Part shown: positions 48,262 to 56,587 of the stretch, piece by piece
Layout: each line of letters begins with the position of its first letter
Numbering within the stretch: the first letter of the stretch is position 1
Source: DASUPK01 sp963744105
GTDB lineage: Bacteria > Actinomycetota > Thermoleophilia > Solirubrobacterales > 70-9
Assembly (NCBI GenBank): GCA_963744105.1
Contig: CAVUSJ010000003.1
Span: forward strand, 86,549-150,548
Length of the DNA stretch: 64,000 nt
Reading direction: 5' to 3'
Translations under genes and position numbers: made by a program
Notes under the pieces: model-generated
Told to the model about the DNA's origin: nothing
The model's database searches: none
The model's input: only the letters and a program-made list of their open reading frames with translations

Positions 48262-49039
48262 GACCGCGCCGATCCGGCTGGAGCGTGACGGCAACGTCGC
48301 CTCCATGATCCTGTCCAACCCGCCGCTCAACCTGTTCGGCGACGACGCCTGGGGGGCGCTGATCTCCTGCATCGAGGAGGTCGAGGGCTCGGACGCCCGC
48401 TGCCTGGTCTGGCGCGCCGAGGGCGACATCTTCACCGGGGGCGTGGACGTGCACAGCTTCCAGCGCGTCGTCGAAGAGGGGGCTGCCTCCGACGCGTTCG
48501 GCTCCCTGATCCCGGTGGTGCGCCGCCTGGAGGAGCTGCCGATTCCGACGCTTGCCCTGGTCCACGGACTCTGCCTGACGGCGGGCCTGGAGATCTCGCT
48601 GGGTTGCGACATGATCTGGGCGACCGAGTCGGCGCGCTTCGGTCTCGTCGAGGCCGTCGTGGGCCTGACGCCGGGGGCGGGCGGCACGCAGCGGATGGCC
48701 GAGCGCGCAGGTCCCGCGCGCGCCGCCGAGTTCGTCATGAGCGGCGGCCTCTACGACGCGGCCAGGCTGGAACACTGGAACGTGGTCAACCGCGTGGTGC
48801 GGGACGACCAGCTGCTCGAGAAGGGCATGAAGTTCGCCCACAGGCTGGCGGACGGCCCCACGATCGCCCACGGGGCGACGAAGAAGATCATCCGCGGCTT
48901 CCGGGCGGGCGGGGTGGACCAGGCCGACGAGGTGACGCCCGGCGTGTTCGCCGACCTGTTCGCCTCGGAGGACCTGCAGAACGCGGTGGCGAGCTTCCTC
49001 AAGGACGGGCCCGGCAAGGCAACGTTCGAGGGGAAGTAG
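48254..49039 (+). CDS. enoyl-CoA hydratase/isomerase family protein
   Basis: A 261-residue crotonase-fold protein. The oxyanion-hole segments are AEGDIFTGGVDVHSFQR and HGLCLTAGLEISLGCDMIWA. At the positions where typical hydratases have two catalytic Glu, the second is present in RFGLVEAVVGLTPGAGGTQRMAE while the first is replaced, so the exact reaction (hydratase, isomerase or hydrolase) is open. The ATG at 48254 is chosen for its GAGAGGTG ribosome site; a GTG two codons upstream is possible. Confidence 0.87.
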   Translation: MAETAPIRLERDGNVASMILSNPPLNLFGDDAWGALISCIEEVEGSDARCLVWRAEGDIFTGGVDVHSFQRVVEEGAASDAFGSLIPVVRRLEELPIPTLALVHGLCLTAGLEISLGCDMIWATESARFGLVEAVVGLTPGAGGTQRMAERAGPARAAEFVMSGGLYDAARLEHWNVVNRVVRDDQLLEKGMKFAHRLADGPTIAHGATKKIIRGFRAGGVDQADEVTPGVFADLFASEDLQNAVASFLKDGPGKATFEGK

Positions 49040-49067
49040 GCGCAACCGCTACCCTGCCCGGTCGCAT

Positions 49068-49286
49068 ATGGCGAAGGAAGAGAAGATCGAGATGGAGGGC
49101 GAGATCACCGAGGCGTTGCCCAACACGATGTTCCGCGTCAAGTTGGACAACGACCACGAGGTTCTCGGCCACATCTCGGGCAAGATGCGCCGCCACTACA
49201 TCCGCATCCTCCCCGGGGATCGGGTGAAGATCGAGCTCTCGCCGTACGACCTCGACCGCGGCCGGATCACCTACCGGTACAAGTAG
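49068..49286 (+). CDS. infA: translation initiation factor IF-1
   Basis: A 72-residue OB-fold protein with the full IF-1 sequence pattern: EEKIEMEGEITEALPNTMFRVKLDN, GHISGKMRRHYIRILPGDRVKIELSPYDLDRGRITYRYK. It sits apart from the usual rpmJ-rpsM-rpsK cluster, being flanked by an enoyl-CoA hydratase gene and a secreted-protein gene whose ATG follows its stop without a gap, so either infA was relocated or a second copy exists elsewhere. Confidence 0.96.
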   Translation: MAKEEKIEMEGEITEALPNTMFRVKLDNDHEVLGHISGKMRRHYIRILPGDRVKIELSPYDLDRGRITYRYK

Positions 49287-49733
49287 ATGCGAATCGGCGC
49301 CAAGGCCATCGCACCGGCTGCAATCGGAGCGCTCTGCGCGATCCTTGCCGCCACGGCGTTCGCGGGTCCCAAGACGAAGAGGGTCTCGGTGATCGTCAAC
49401 GCCACCAGCGCCCAGATCGTCAAGGGCTCCAAGCAGAAGCAGCTGCAGGTCAACGCCCAGCTCGATTCGTCGTTCGCCCGCTGCGAGCGCCAGCGCACCG
49501 TTCTCCTCTATCGCTCCGTCAACGGCGGCCTCTCTGGTCCCGCGATCGGGAGGGCGACCAGCCAGGGAGGAGGAGACAAGGGCCGCGTGACGATCACCGG
49601 CACGAGCTCGACCAAGATCAAGCCCACGGACGAGTTCCTCGCGATCGCCGCCCAGCGGAAGGTGAAGATCAAGGGCAAGGCGTACGTGTGCAAGCGCGGC
49701 GTCTCGGCGGCCTTCTCCGCAAACTCCGTCTAG
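49287..49733 (+). CDS. small secreted beta-rich protein (family of three, member 2)
   Basis: A 148-residue exported protein starting at the base after the infA stop. Signal peptide to about residue 27 (GALCAILAATAFA). The mature part has RVSVIVNATSAQIVKGSKQKQL, then ARCERQRTVLLYRS and a final KAYVCKRGVSAAFSANS. Same order as its neighbours: first Cys in a Cys-x-x-x-Arg context before a Val/Leu strand, second Cys near the end. Function unknown. Being translated right behind IF-1 is striking for an exported protein. Confidence 0.75.
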   Translation: MRIGAKAIAPAAIGALCAILAATAFAGPKTKRVSVIVNATSAQIVKGSKQKQLQVNAQLDSSFARCERQRTVLLYRSVNGGLSGPAIGRATSQGGGDKGRVTITGTSSTKIKPTDEFLAIAAQRKVKIKGKAYVCKRGVSAAFSANSV

Positions 49734-49774
49734 GGGCGTACGCTGGTCCTCCAACCAACCGGAGGAGGAGTCAG

Positions 49775-50194
49775 ATGAGGGCGGGAAAGTTGTTCGCTGT
49801 GCTCGCGGTGGCGATCGTGGGGCTCGGCCTGTTCAGCGCTGGGGCGCTGGCCGGGGGCAAGAAGAAGAAGGCCACCAACGTCATTTACTTCACCGGCTAC
49901 CCGAAGTTCAACAACAGCGGCAAGGTGAGCGTCAAGGGATCGCTCAACACCGTCAAGGCATGTCGGGTCTCGCGCGGGATACGGCTCCAGTTGCTCGACT
50001 CGAGTGCGACCGTGATCTCCACGCTCGCCGGCTCGAGCACCGACTCGAACGGGAACTTCTCGATCTCGGGCGACCTGCCGAATGGCCTACCTCCCGGCAC
50101 CAACTCCGTTCGGGTCAAGGCCCTCAAGGAGACCGCCGGGAAGTTCGTCTGCAAGGCGGGCGTCTCGGCGCCGGCTCCGGTTCCGGTTAAGTAG
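49775..50194 (+). CDS. small secreted beta-rich protein (family of three, member 3)
   Basis: A 139-residue exported protein: GGAGGAGG ribosome site before the ATG, signal peptide LFAVLAVAIVGLGLFSAGALA, then ATNVIYFTGYPKFNNSGKVSVKGSL, VKACRVSRGIRLQLLDSSATV, GNFSISGDLPNGLPPGTNSVRVKAL and GKFVCKAGVSAPAPVPV. Clear relative of the two others, sharing the Cys-x-x-x-Arg strand and the C-terminal Phe-x-Cys-x-x-x-Val-Ser. Function unknown. Confidence 0.75.
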   Translation: MRAGKLFAVLAVAIVGLGLFSAGALAGGKKKKATNVIYFTGYPKFNNSGKVSVKGSLNTVKACRVSRGIRLQLLDSSATVISTLAGSSTDSNGNFSISGDLPNGLPPGTNSVRVKALKETAGKFVCKAGVSAPAPVPVK

Positions 50195-50209
50195 CCCGGC
50201 TAGAGAGCC

Positions 50210-51473
50210 CTATTGGAGATACGACCCGGCGGCCGCCGGGTCCGGATCCGCGAGCTCTGCGATCAGCGAGGACCAGCCGAACTCCTTGGCGCCGAGGCCC
50301 TCGCCGGAGTACGGCTCGTAGAACTCCCGCAGGCGCTGCGCCGCCACGGCCTCGGAGAGGCGCTTCGCCATCTCCGCCGCCTCGGCGTCGTAGCCGAGGC
50401 GGAGCAGGCCCATCCAGATCATCCACGCCGAGTTGATCCAGGTCGGCCCGCGCCAGTAGAGCCGGCGCAGCGGTCCCCTCCACTTGCGGGGCTCGAAGGT
50501 CGGCTCCTCGGCCGAGACCGACGTCGGCGGGAAGGGCAGCCAGTACTTCCGCTGGTCGAGGAGGTGGTCCTCGACCAGGCGGCGTCCGATCTCCTCGGGG
50601 AGGTCCGGCAGGGCGAGCGGCGCGAGGGCGGACCAGGTCGAGGTCCGGATCCGTCGATCGCCGCCGGGGAGCGGATCGGTCCTGTCCGAATGGGAGAGAT
50701 CGCCCCGCGCGAGATCCAGGAAGAGCCCTCGCTCCTCGTCCCAGAGCCGCTCGACGATCCGCGGGGTGATGGACTCCTGCCCGGCGGCCAGTCGCGCGAG
50801 ACACCAGAGCACGTTGGTGACCACCTCGCAGAGCAGCGGCCCGCCGGCGCCCAGGACGCGGCGGGCGTCCCAGCCGAGGCGGCGGTTGCGCGCGATCAGG
50901 AACGGGAAGAGCGGGCGGGCGTGGGCGCGCAGGCCCCAGACCGCGTCGAACTTGGGGGAGGAGTCGAGACCGGACTCGTCCGGCTGGACGATCCAGAGCA
51001 GGCCGTCACCGTCGAGGTCGCGGTTCGCCTCGAGCCAGCGGTGATGGGCGGCGATGCGCGGCTCGCCGGCCGGGTCGCCGACGGCGATCCGCCACGCCCA
51101 GGCCAGCAGCGGCGGCTGGATCGTGGAGGTGTTGCCTTGCCTTCCCGGAGGTGACGTTGTAGGTCCAGCGGCGCTGCCAGTCGACATGGCGGTGCCAGAA
51201 GATCGTATGGCCGATGAAGCCGTCTTCGGAACCGCCCGCCAGCAGGCTGCCGAGCTCGCTCTTGGCGCGGGCGGGGTCCAAGCGCCGCCAGACGACCGCG
51301 TGAAAGCAGGAGTCCCAGTACCACTGCCACGGGTAGTGAAGCGGGCTCGGGCGTGAGTACCCGAAGTGGACTCCGTCGCGCTCGCCCTCTATCCAGTTGC
51401 CGCGCAACGTCTCCTCGACGATTCCAAGGACTCGATCGCGGACGCCGGTTTCGAGGACCGATTCGGCGCTCAC
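50210..51473 (-). pseudogene. MGH1-like (GH63-type) glycoside hydrolase, single-base frameshift
   Basis: An (alpha/alpha)6-barrel glycosidase of the mannosylglycerate hydrolase/trehalase-like group, about 420 residues. The first part reads HYPWQWYWDSCFHAVVWRRLDPARAKSEL and GFIGHTIFWHRHVDW; at 51144-51146 one extra base in a CCC run breaks the frame, and removing it gives VTSGRQGNTSTIQPPLLAWAW and the intact rest (LWIVQPDESGLDSSPKFDAVW, YWRGPTWINSAWMIWMGLLR, FYEPYSGEGLGAKEFGWSSL). Nothing else is damaged. GTG start overlaps the ABC permease stop (GTGA), so it is coupled to the exporter operon. Confidence 0.82.
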
Positions 51474-52240
51474 GCGGTCATGCGGCGCATGCCGCGCAAC
51501 GCCATTGCGGTGAACAGCACCCCCAGCCCGAGCAGGGCGAGGAGGCCGGGCCAGGTGTCTCCCCAGGTCACCGATCCGATGAAGCCCTGGCGAGCAGCCT
51601 CGACGACGTGGGTGACGGGGTTGATCCGGGCCACCGTCTGCAGCCATCCCTGGAGCAGGTGCAGTGGCGCATAGGCGGTGGTGAAGAGCACGAGGATGAA
51701 CATCCCGGCCTGCATCAGCGGTGCCGCCGACTGCGTCCGAAAACGCAGCGCAAGGGATGTGCCCCAGGTGGCTGCCACGATCGCCATCCCCATCACGACC
51801 ACCAGCGCCACCGCCAGCCCGTCCAGCCCAGGCCAGTGGGCGCCGGCGATGAGGGCCACGACCAGCAGGAACGACGCCGGAAGCAGCGCCCGCAGACCAG
51901 CCGACAGGACGAGTCCCGCCAGGATCACCGGTCTCGGGGCGGGCGAGGCGAGCAGCCGGTCGAACCAGCCCTGCTCGATGTCGCGGGCCAGGTTGACGCC
52001 GGTGGCCGCGCCAGTGAACGCCGCCCCCTGCATCAGGCTGACCGGGATGATGAAGCTCTGGTAGCTGCCGGAGCTGAACCCGGGCAGCAGCGTCAGGTGG
52101 CCGAAGACGCTGGTGAGCCCGAGGAAGAAGATGGTCGGAGCCAGGATTCCGGGAATGGCGGCCCCGGGCACCCGCACCAGCTCGTTGCGCGCACGGCGGA
52201 TCAGCGCGGCGATGGTGGCGAGGTTGGCTTCGCGGCCCAT
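51470..52240 (-). CDS. ABC-2 type transporter permease
   Basis: A 256-residue six-helix permease (starts MGREANLATIAALIRRARNELVRV; hydrophobic segments IPGILAPTIFFLGLTSVFG, LMQGAAFTGAATGVNLARDIEQGWFDRLLASP). The conserved DIEQGWFDRLLASPAPR cytoplasmic turn is typical of DrrB-like drug/lipid exporters. Start is the ATG overlapping the previous stop (ATGA). Third gene of the ATPase - permease - permease exporter operon. Confidence 0.88.
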   Translation of the reverse strand: MGREANLATIAALIRRARNELVRVPGAAIPGILAPTIFFLGLTSVFGHLTLLPGFSSGSYQSFIIPVSLMQGAAFTGAATGVNLARDIEQGWFDRLLASPAPRPVILAGLVLSAGLRALLPASFLLVVALIAGAHWPGLDGLAVALVVVMGMAIVAATWGTSLALRFRTQSAAPLMQAGMFILVLFTTAYAPLHLLQGWLQTVARINPVTHVVEAARQGFIGSVTWGDTWPGLLALLGLGVLFTAMALRGMRRMTA

Positions 52241-53028
52241 CAGCCCCTCCTGGCCCGTGCACGAACTGCGATCGCGCTGAGCCAGAGACCCAGGGCCGCG
52301 ATGCCGACAACGGAGATCAGGGCCTTGAACATGTCGTGGCCGGTGAAGCCCGAGATGACCGGCTGCCGAATCCCGTCGACGATGAAGCTCAGGGGGTTGT
52401 ATTGGGCGATGGACGCGGCGGGCTCCAGCATCAGGCTTGCCGGGAAGAAGGCGCTGGACAGGAACAGGACGACGAAGAGCAGGGGAAAGATCCCCTGGAC
52501 CACGCTGGCGCTGCCGGTGCGCAATGCGAGTGCCGCGGCCAGCGACCCGAACGCGATCGCCGACGCGGACACCATCAACACGATCCAGACTCCCCCGAGA
52601 AAGCCCGCTTGGATCGTGGCGCCGAAGATCAGCCCGATCGCGATGAACCACAGGGCGACGATCACGCCCAGCATCGCCGTACCGGCGAGCCGGCCGAGCA
52701 CGATCGTGAAGCGGGAGATCGGCGCCGCGAAGAGCCGATCGGTGAAGCCCATCTCGATGTCGATCGCCAGGGCGATCGCCCCGGAGTTCCCCGCGAGCAG
52801 CACAGCCTGGACCATCGCTCCGGCGAGCATGAAGGCGAGAAAGCTCTGCACGGGCGGGAACTGCGGGAGGTTCACCGCTCGTCCGGCGCCCCCGGTCTGA
52901 ATCGCGAGCAGCAGGGTGGGGAAGACGAAGAGCGGTGCGGCCAGCTGCGGCCGGCGCGCGGTCTGCCTCACCGATCTGGCCCCGAGCGCGGCGATGACGC
53001 GGGCGTTGGCGGCCAGACGCTCGATCAT
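52240..53028 (-). CDS. ABC-2 type transporter permease
   Basis: A 262-residue DrrB-like permease with six predicted membrane helices (LFVFPTLLLAIQTGG, FLAFMLAGAMVQAVLLAGNSGAIALAIDIEMGFTDRLFAAPISR, LLFVVLFLSSAFFPASLM). The IEMGFTDRLFAAPISR turn parallels that of the second permease, so the two form a heterodimer driven by the upstream ATPase. Overlaps both neighbours by four bases. Confidence 0.88.
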   Translation of the reverse strand: MIERLAANARVIAALGARSVRQTARRPQLAAPLFVFPTLLLAIQTGGAGRAVNLPQFPPVQSFLAFMLAGAMVQAVLLAGNSGAIALAIDIEMGFTDRLFAAPISRFTIVLGRLAGTAMLGVIVALWFIAIGLIFGATIQAGFLGGVWIVLMVSASAIAFGSLAAALALRTGSASVVQGIFPLLFVVLFLSSAFFPASLMLEPAASIAQYNPLSFIVDGIRQPVISGFTGHDMFKALISVVGIAALGLWLSAIAVRARARRG

Positions 53029-53999
53029 TCGGCAACGACCTCGGTTTCGCCCGTGTCCTTCTCGTCGCCCTCCAGGTGCTGGCCGGTCTTCGCGACGAAG
53101 ACGTCATCGAGGGTGGGCTGGACCAGATCGAGCGACTCGACGGCCAGGCCGGCCTCGTCCAGCGCTCGGACGATCGGCCCCACCTCGGAGGCTCCGTGCT
53201 GAAGCTCCACGAGTTGTTTTCCGTCTCGTGCCGGGAGGGGTTTCCCGAAGCGCGCGAGGATCTCCTCGCAGTGGGCAGGGTCGTCGCCGCCTGCAAGCGA
53301 GAGCTCGAGGTGCGGACGCCCCACCTGCGCCTTGAGGGAGGCAGGGGTCCCCTCCGCCACCAGCAGGCCGCCGCTGATGATGCCGACGCGGTCGGCGAGC
53401 CTGTCAGCTTCCTCCAGATACTGGGTGGTCAGGAAGACGGTGGTGCCCTCGTCGTTCAGTTTCTGGACCTCCTCCCAGATCGCCTGCCGGCTGACGGGGT
53501 CAAGGCCGGTCGTCGGCTCATCCAGGAAGAGGACCTGCGGGGTATGGACCAGGGCCGCCGCGAGGTCGAGGCGCCGCTGCATCCCGCCCGAGTAGGTGCC
53601 GACGCGGCGGTCGGCGGCGAGTGTCAGGCCCACGCGGTCGAGCAGCGAGTCCGCCAGCTCGCTGCCGCGCTGCCGGGGGATTGCGTGCAGGGTTGCCTGG
53701 AGCTGGAGCAGTTCGCGACCGGTCATCAGCGGGTCGAGCGCCGCCTCCTGGAGCGCCACGCCGATCTTGCGGCGCACCGTGCCGGCGTCAGCGACCACGT
53801 CATAGCCGGCGACCCGTGCCGTTCCGCCGGTGGGGGTGAGCAGCGTGGTGAGCATGCGGACGGTGGTGGTCTTCCCGGCGCCGTTCGGCCCCAGGAACCC
53901 GTAGATCTCGCCCTCTGCGACGGCGAGGTCGACGCCGTCGACGGCCTTGATGCCGCCCGCGAACTCGCGAGCAAGCTGCTGCGTCTCGATCGCGGCCAC
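53025..53999 (-). CDS. ABC-2 type exporter ATP-binding protein (DrrA-like)
   Basis: A 324-residue ATPase. Walker A GPNGAGKTTT, Q-loop VALQEAALDP, signature YSGGMQRRLDLAAAL, Walker B QVLFLDEPTTGLDP and the switch His replaced in FLTTQYLEEADRL by Gln, as in DrrA-type exporters. The C-terminal 90 residues form the regulatory extension of this group. GTG start at 53999. Likely exports a lipid, glycolipid or hydrophobic drug together with the two permeases. Confidence 0.92.
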   Translation of the reverse strand: MAAIETQQLAREFAGGIKAVDGVDLAVAEGEIYGFLGPNGAGKTTTVRMLTTLLTPTGGTARVAGYDVVADAGTVRRKIGVALQEAALDPLMTGRELLQLQATLHAIPRQRGSELADSLLDRVGLTLAADRRVGTYSGGMQRRLDLAAALVHTPQVLFLDEPTTGLDPVSRQAIWEEVQKLNDEGTTVFLTTQYLEEADRLADRVGIISGGLLVAEGTPASLKAQVGRPHLELSLAGGDDPAHCEEILARFGKPLPARDGKQLVELQHGASEVGPIVRALDEAGLAVESLDLVQPTLDDVFVAKTGQHLEGDEKDTGETEVVAE

Positions 54000-54046
54000 G
54001 GTGCCACGGACGATATCCGGCGGCCGGGACCGGCCCCGGACGGCCG

Positions 54047-54962
54047 TCACACAGCCAGCCGCGCGCGCCGACGGGTGACGATCGCGGTCGGGTTGGGCGG
54101 CAATCGATCGTCGGTCGACAGCCACGAGCCCGCCAGGATCAGCAGCAGCCCGGCGATCGCCCCGGCGCCGGGGCTCTCGCCGAGGACGATCACTCCGAGC
54201 GCCACCGCGACCACCGGGTTCACGTAGGTGATGATCGAGGCGCGGCCTGCGCCGACCTCCGAGACCAGGACCATCAGGATCACGAACGCGATCGCGGTAC
54301 AGAGGATTCCCAGCACGATCAGGGCCGTGATCGCGTCGGTCGGCGGGGCGGTGCTCGGGAACGTGATCAGGCCGGCGGGCGTGAGCAGAACCGCCGCGAC
54401 CGTCAGGCTCGCGGCCATCGTGGCCCGGGGGTCGAAGCTGAGCAGGTGGCGCTTGATGATCATCGGGCCGGCGGCGTAGCCGAACGCGGCGACCATCACG
54501 GCGGCGGCGCCGAGGAGCTCGCCGGGGTTTCGCGCTCAGGTCGATGCCGACGAGGGCTATGACGCCGGCGAGCCCGATCAGCATCCCGAGCATGCGGGTG
54601 CGGGTGGGACGCTCGGTGTGATCGAAGCGAAGCGCCAGCAGGGCGATCAGCAGCGGGACCGTGGCGATCACGATCGCGGCGACCGACGAGTCGACGTGCT
54701 GCTCGCCGGCCGCGATCAGCGGAAATGGGATGACCATCTCCACGGTCGCGTAGGCGAGGATCCAGCGACGCGGGCCGCGGCGAAGCATCTCCAGGCCCTC
54801 CCGCGGCGCCAGCGCGAAGAGCAGGACAGCTCCCAGCACGAGCCGCGCCCAGGCGAGGAAGAACGGGGAAACACCGCCGTCGACCGCGACCTTGATGAAG
54901 AGGTAGGGGATGCCCCAGATCAGCGACAGCGCCGCAAACGCGAGCCAGGCCCGCCTGTTCAT
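54047..54962 (-). pseudogene. EamA/DMT family permease, single-base frameshift
   Basis: A ten-helix drug/metabolite transporter of about 304 residues. The N-terminal half reads LAFAALSLIWGIPYLFIKVAVDGGVSPFFLAWARLVLGA and ends at LVGIDLSAKP; there the GGGG run at 54524-54527 (plus strand) has one base too many. Dropping it yields KPGELLGAAAVMVAAFGYAAG and an intact second EamA repeat (ITYVNPVVAVALGVIVLGES). Both halves are well preserved, so the break looks recent or artefactual. Substrate unknown. Three bases downstream of the amidase gene. Confidence 0.82.
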
Positions 54963-54965
54963 CGG

Positions 54966-56324
54966 CTAGGCGACCGTGGCGGGACGAAGCTCGACGAACT
55001 CCCGGTCCGTGGCGCGCTCGAGCGCCTCGGCCGCGTCGAGCAGCAGGGCGTCCGAGCCCCAGGCGCCGAGCAGCTGCAGCGAGGCGGGCATGCCGCCGTC
55101 GAGGCCGACCGGGACACTCACGCCGGGGATGCCGGTGAGGTTCGCGAGCACGCCCTGCCGCGCGTTGCCCGCGTCGGCGGACTCGACCCCGGACGGCAGC
55201 TCGATCAGCGGCTCTGTGAGCGACGGGGCGACGGCGGGGACCGTCGGCCAGGCGAGCAGGTCGACCCCCTCGAAGAGCGCGGCGACGTCGCGCCGGACCT
55301 TCGCGCGCACCTTGAACGCCCGCGCGGTCATGTTGAGGGGCAGCACGGAACGAAGCTTGAGCACGCCGCGATTGATCAGCCCGAGCTCGGGGCTCAGGTT
55401 GTTGAGGACGTTGGGGACGAGGCGCGCCGCCTCCTCGGCCTGCGCGACCAGCAGGGCGGCCGGCAGGATCATGTCCAGGTCCGGCAGATCGACCTCGACC
55501 ACCTCGCCGTCGACCTCGCCTCGCAGCGCCTCCAGCGCCGATTCGCAAGCCTCGCGGACGCCGGGCGCCGAGTCGCTCCAGTAGGGGTCACGGACCACGC
55601 CGACGCGAAGCCCGCTCACCTGGCCGGCAGGCAGCTCCTCGCCGAACAGCGCCGAGGCGAGCAGCCGACAGTCGGCCGCGTCGCGGCAGAGGGGGCCGGA
55701 GACGATCGTCTCGGTGTTGGCGATGTGGTGCCCCTCCATCGCCGAGCGCCCGAAGGTGGGCTTCAGGCCGGTGAGGCCGCAGTACGCGGACGGGTAACGG
55801 ATCGAGCCGAGCCCGTCGGCGCCCACGGCGCCTGAGACGAGGCCGCCCGCCACGCCGGCGGCTGGGCCGCTTGAGGAGCCGCCCGGGCAGCGCTCGAGGT
55901 CCCAGGGGTTGTGCGCGGCGCCGTACAGGGACTCGTTGCCCGTGCTGCTCGAGCCGAGCTCGTGCATGTTCGCGACGCCCGCGATCACCGCTCCGGCGTC
56001 GCGCAGGGCCCGGTAGGGGCCGGACTCGCCAGGCTCGAGCGTCACTCCCGGGACGGAGGCCGCGGCGACCGTCTCCGCCCGCCAGGGGAGAGGCCACTCG
56101 TCCTTGATCAGCACGGGCACGCCTCGCAGCGGGCCGTCTGGCGCCCCCTCGAGCATCTCGCGGGAGCGATCCGGGAACGTCGCCACCACCGCGTTCAGGT
56201 CGGGATTGCGCTCCTCGATCCTGGCGAGGCAGGCCTCGAGCAGCTCCCCGGCGTCGAGCTCGCCCGCCGCGATCTTCGCGGCCTGCTCCCGCAGGGGGAG
56301 ATCGAGGGCGTCCAGGGCGCTCAT
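54966..56324 (-). CDS. amidase signature family hydrolase
   Basis: A 452-residue enzyme with the Ser-cisSer-Lys arrangement: Lys in VPVLIKDEWPLP, cis-Ser in CPGGSSSGPAAGVAGG, and nucleophile Ser in GADGLGSIRYPSAYCGLTGLKPTFG, where the usual DTGGS is DGLGS. Related to GatA, AtzE and 6-aminohexanoate cyclic hydrolases; the substrate cannot be named. Not GatA itself, since gatC and gatB are absent. It is translationally coupled (ATGA) to the 66-residue gene upstream. Confidence 0.9.
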   Translation of the reverse strand: MSALDALDLPLREQAAKIAAGELDAGELLEACLARIEERNPDLNAVVATFPDRSREMLEGAPDGPLRGVPVLIKDEWPLPWRAETVAAASVPGVTLEPGESGPYRALRDAGAVIAGVANMHELGSSSTGNESLYGAAHNPWDLERCPGGSSSGPAAGVAGGLVSGAVGADGLGSIRYPSAYCGLTGLKPTFGRSAMEGHHIANTETIVSGPLCRDAADCRLLASALFGEELPAGQVSGLRVGVVRDPYWSDSAPGVREACESALEALRGEVDGEVVEVDLPDLDMILPAALLVAQAEEAARLVPNVLNNLSPELGLINRGVLKLRSVLPLNMTARAFKVRAKVRRDVAALFEGVDLLAWPTVPAVAPSLTEPLIELPSGVESADAGNARQGVLANLTGIPGVSVPVGLDGGMPASLQLLGAWGSDALLLDAAEALERATDREFVELRPATVA

Positions 56325-56521
56325 CGAGCCGGCGGCTTGGAGAGGTCAGGGTGCAGCTCGGGCTCGATCCCCTCGAGATCGGCGTCCCTGAGCAGCTCCA
56401 TGCCGGGCTCGTACAGCGACCAGACGCCCATCATCACCGCCCGCTCGTCCTCATCGGCGTCGATCCCGAAGGTCTCGAGCGCGCCCTTCAAATAGCTCTG
56501 GAATGCGGATTCGCCCTCCAT
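56321..56521 (-). CDS. small AtzG/GatC-like partner of the amidase
   Basis: A 66-residue protein: helix FQSYLKGALETFGIDADEDE, helix AVMMGVWSLYEPGMELL, then DLEGIEPELHPDLSKPP. Size, position right before an amidase and the acid-rich Glu-Pro-x-x-x-x-Pro ending resemble AtzG/DUF4089 and GatC small subunits, which wrap around their amidase. The similarity is in pattern, not in strong identity. Confidence 0.6.
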   Translation of the reverse strand: MEGESAFQSYLKGALETFGIDADEDERAVMMGVWSLYEPGMELLRDADLEGIEPELHPDLSKPPAR

Positions 56522-56587
56522 CCGAGGGGAACCCTACTCGCCCGGATTGCAAGGACCCCCGCAACCCTCCACGAAAAGGAGTGTTCA

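Noticed and set aside
51131..51146. AAGGC-AAGGC tandem on the minus strand as the cause of the glycosidase frameshift
   Set aside because: Removing one five-base unit does not restore the frame; only a single-base change does.
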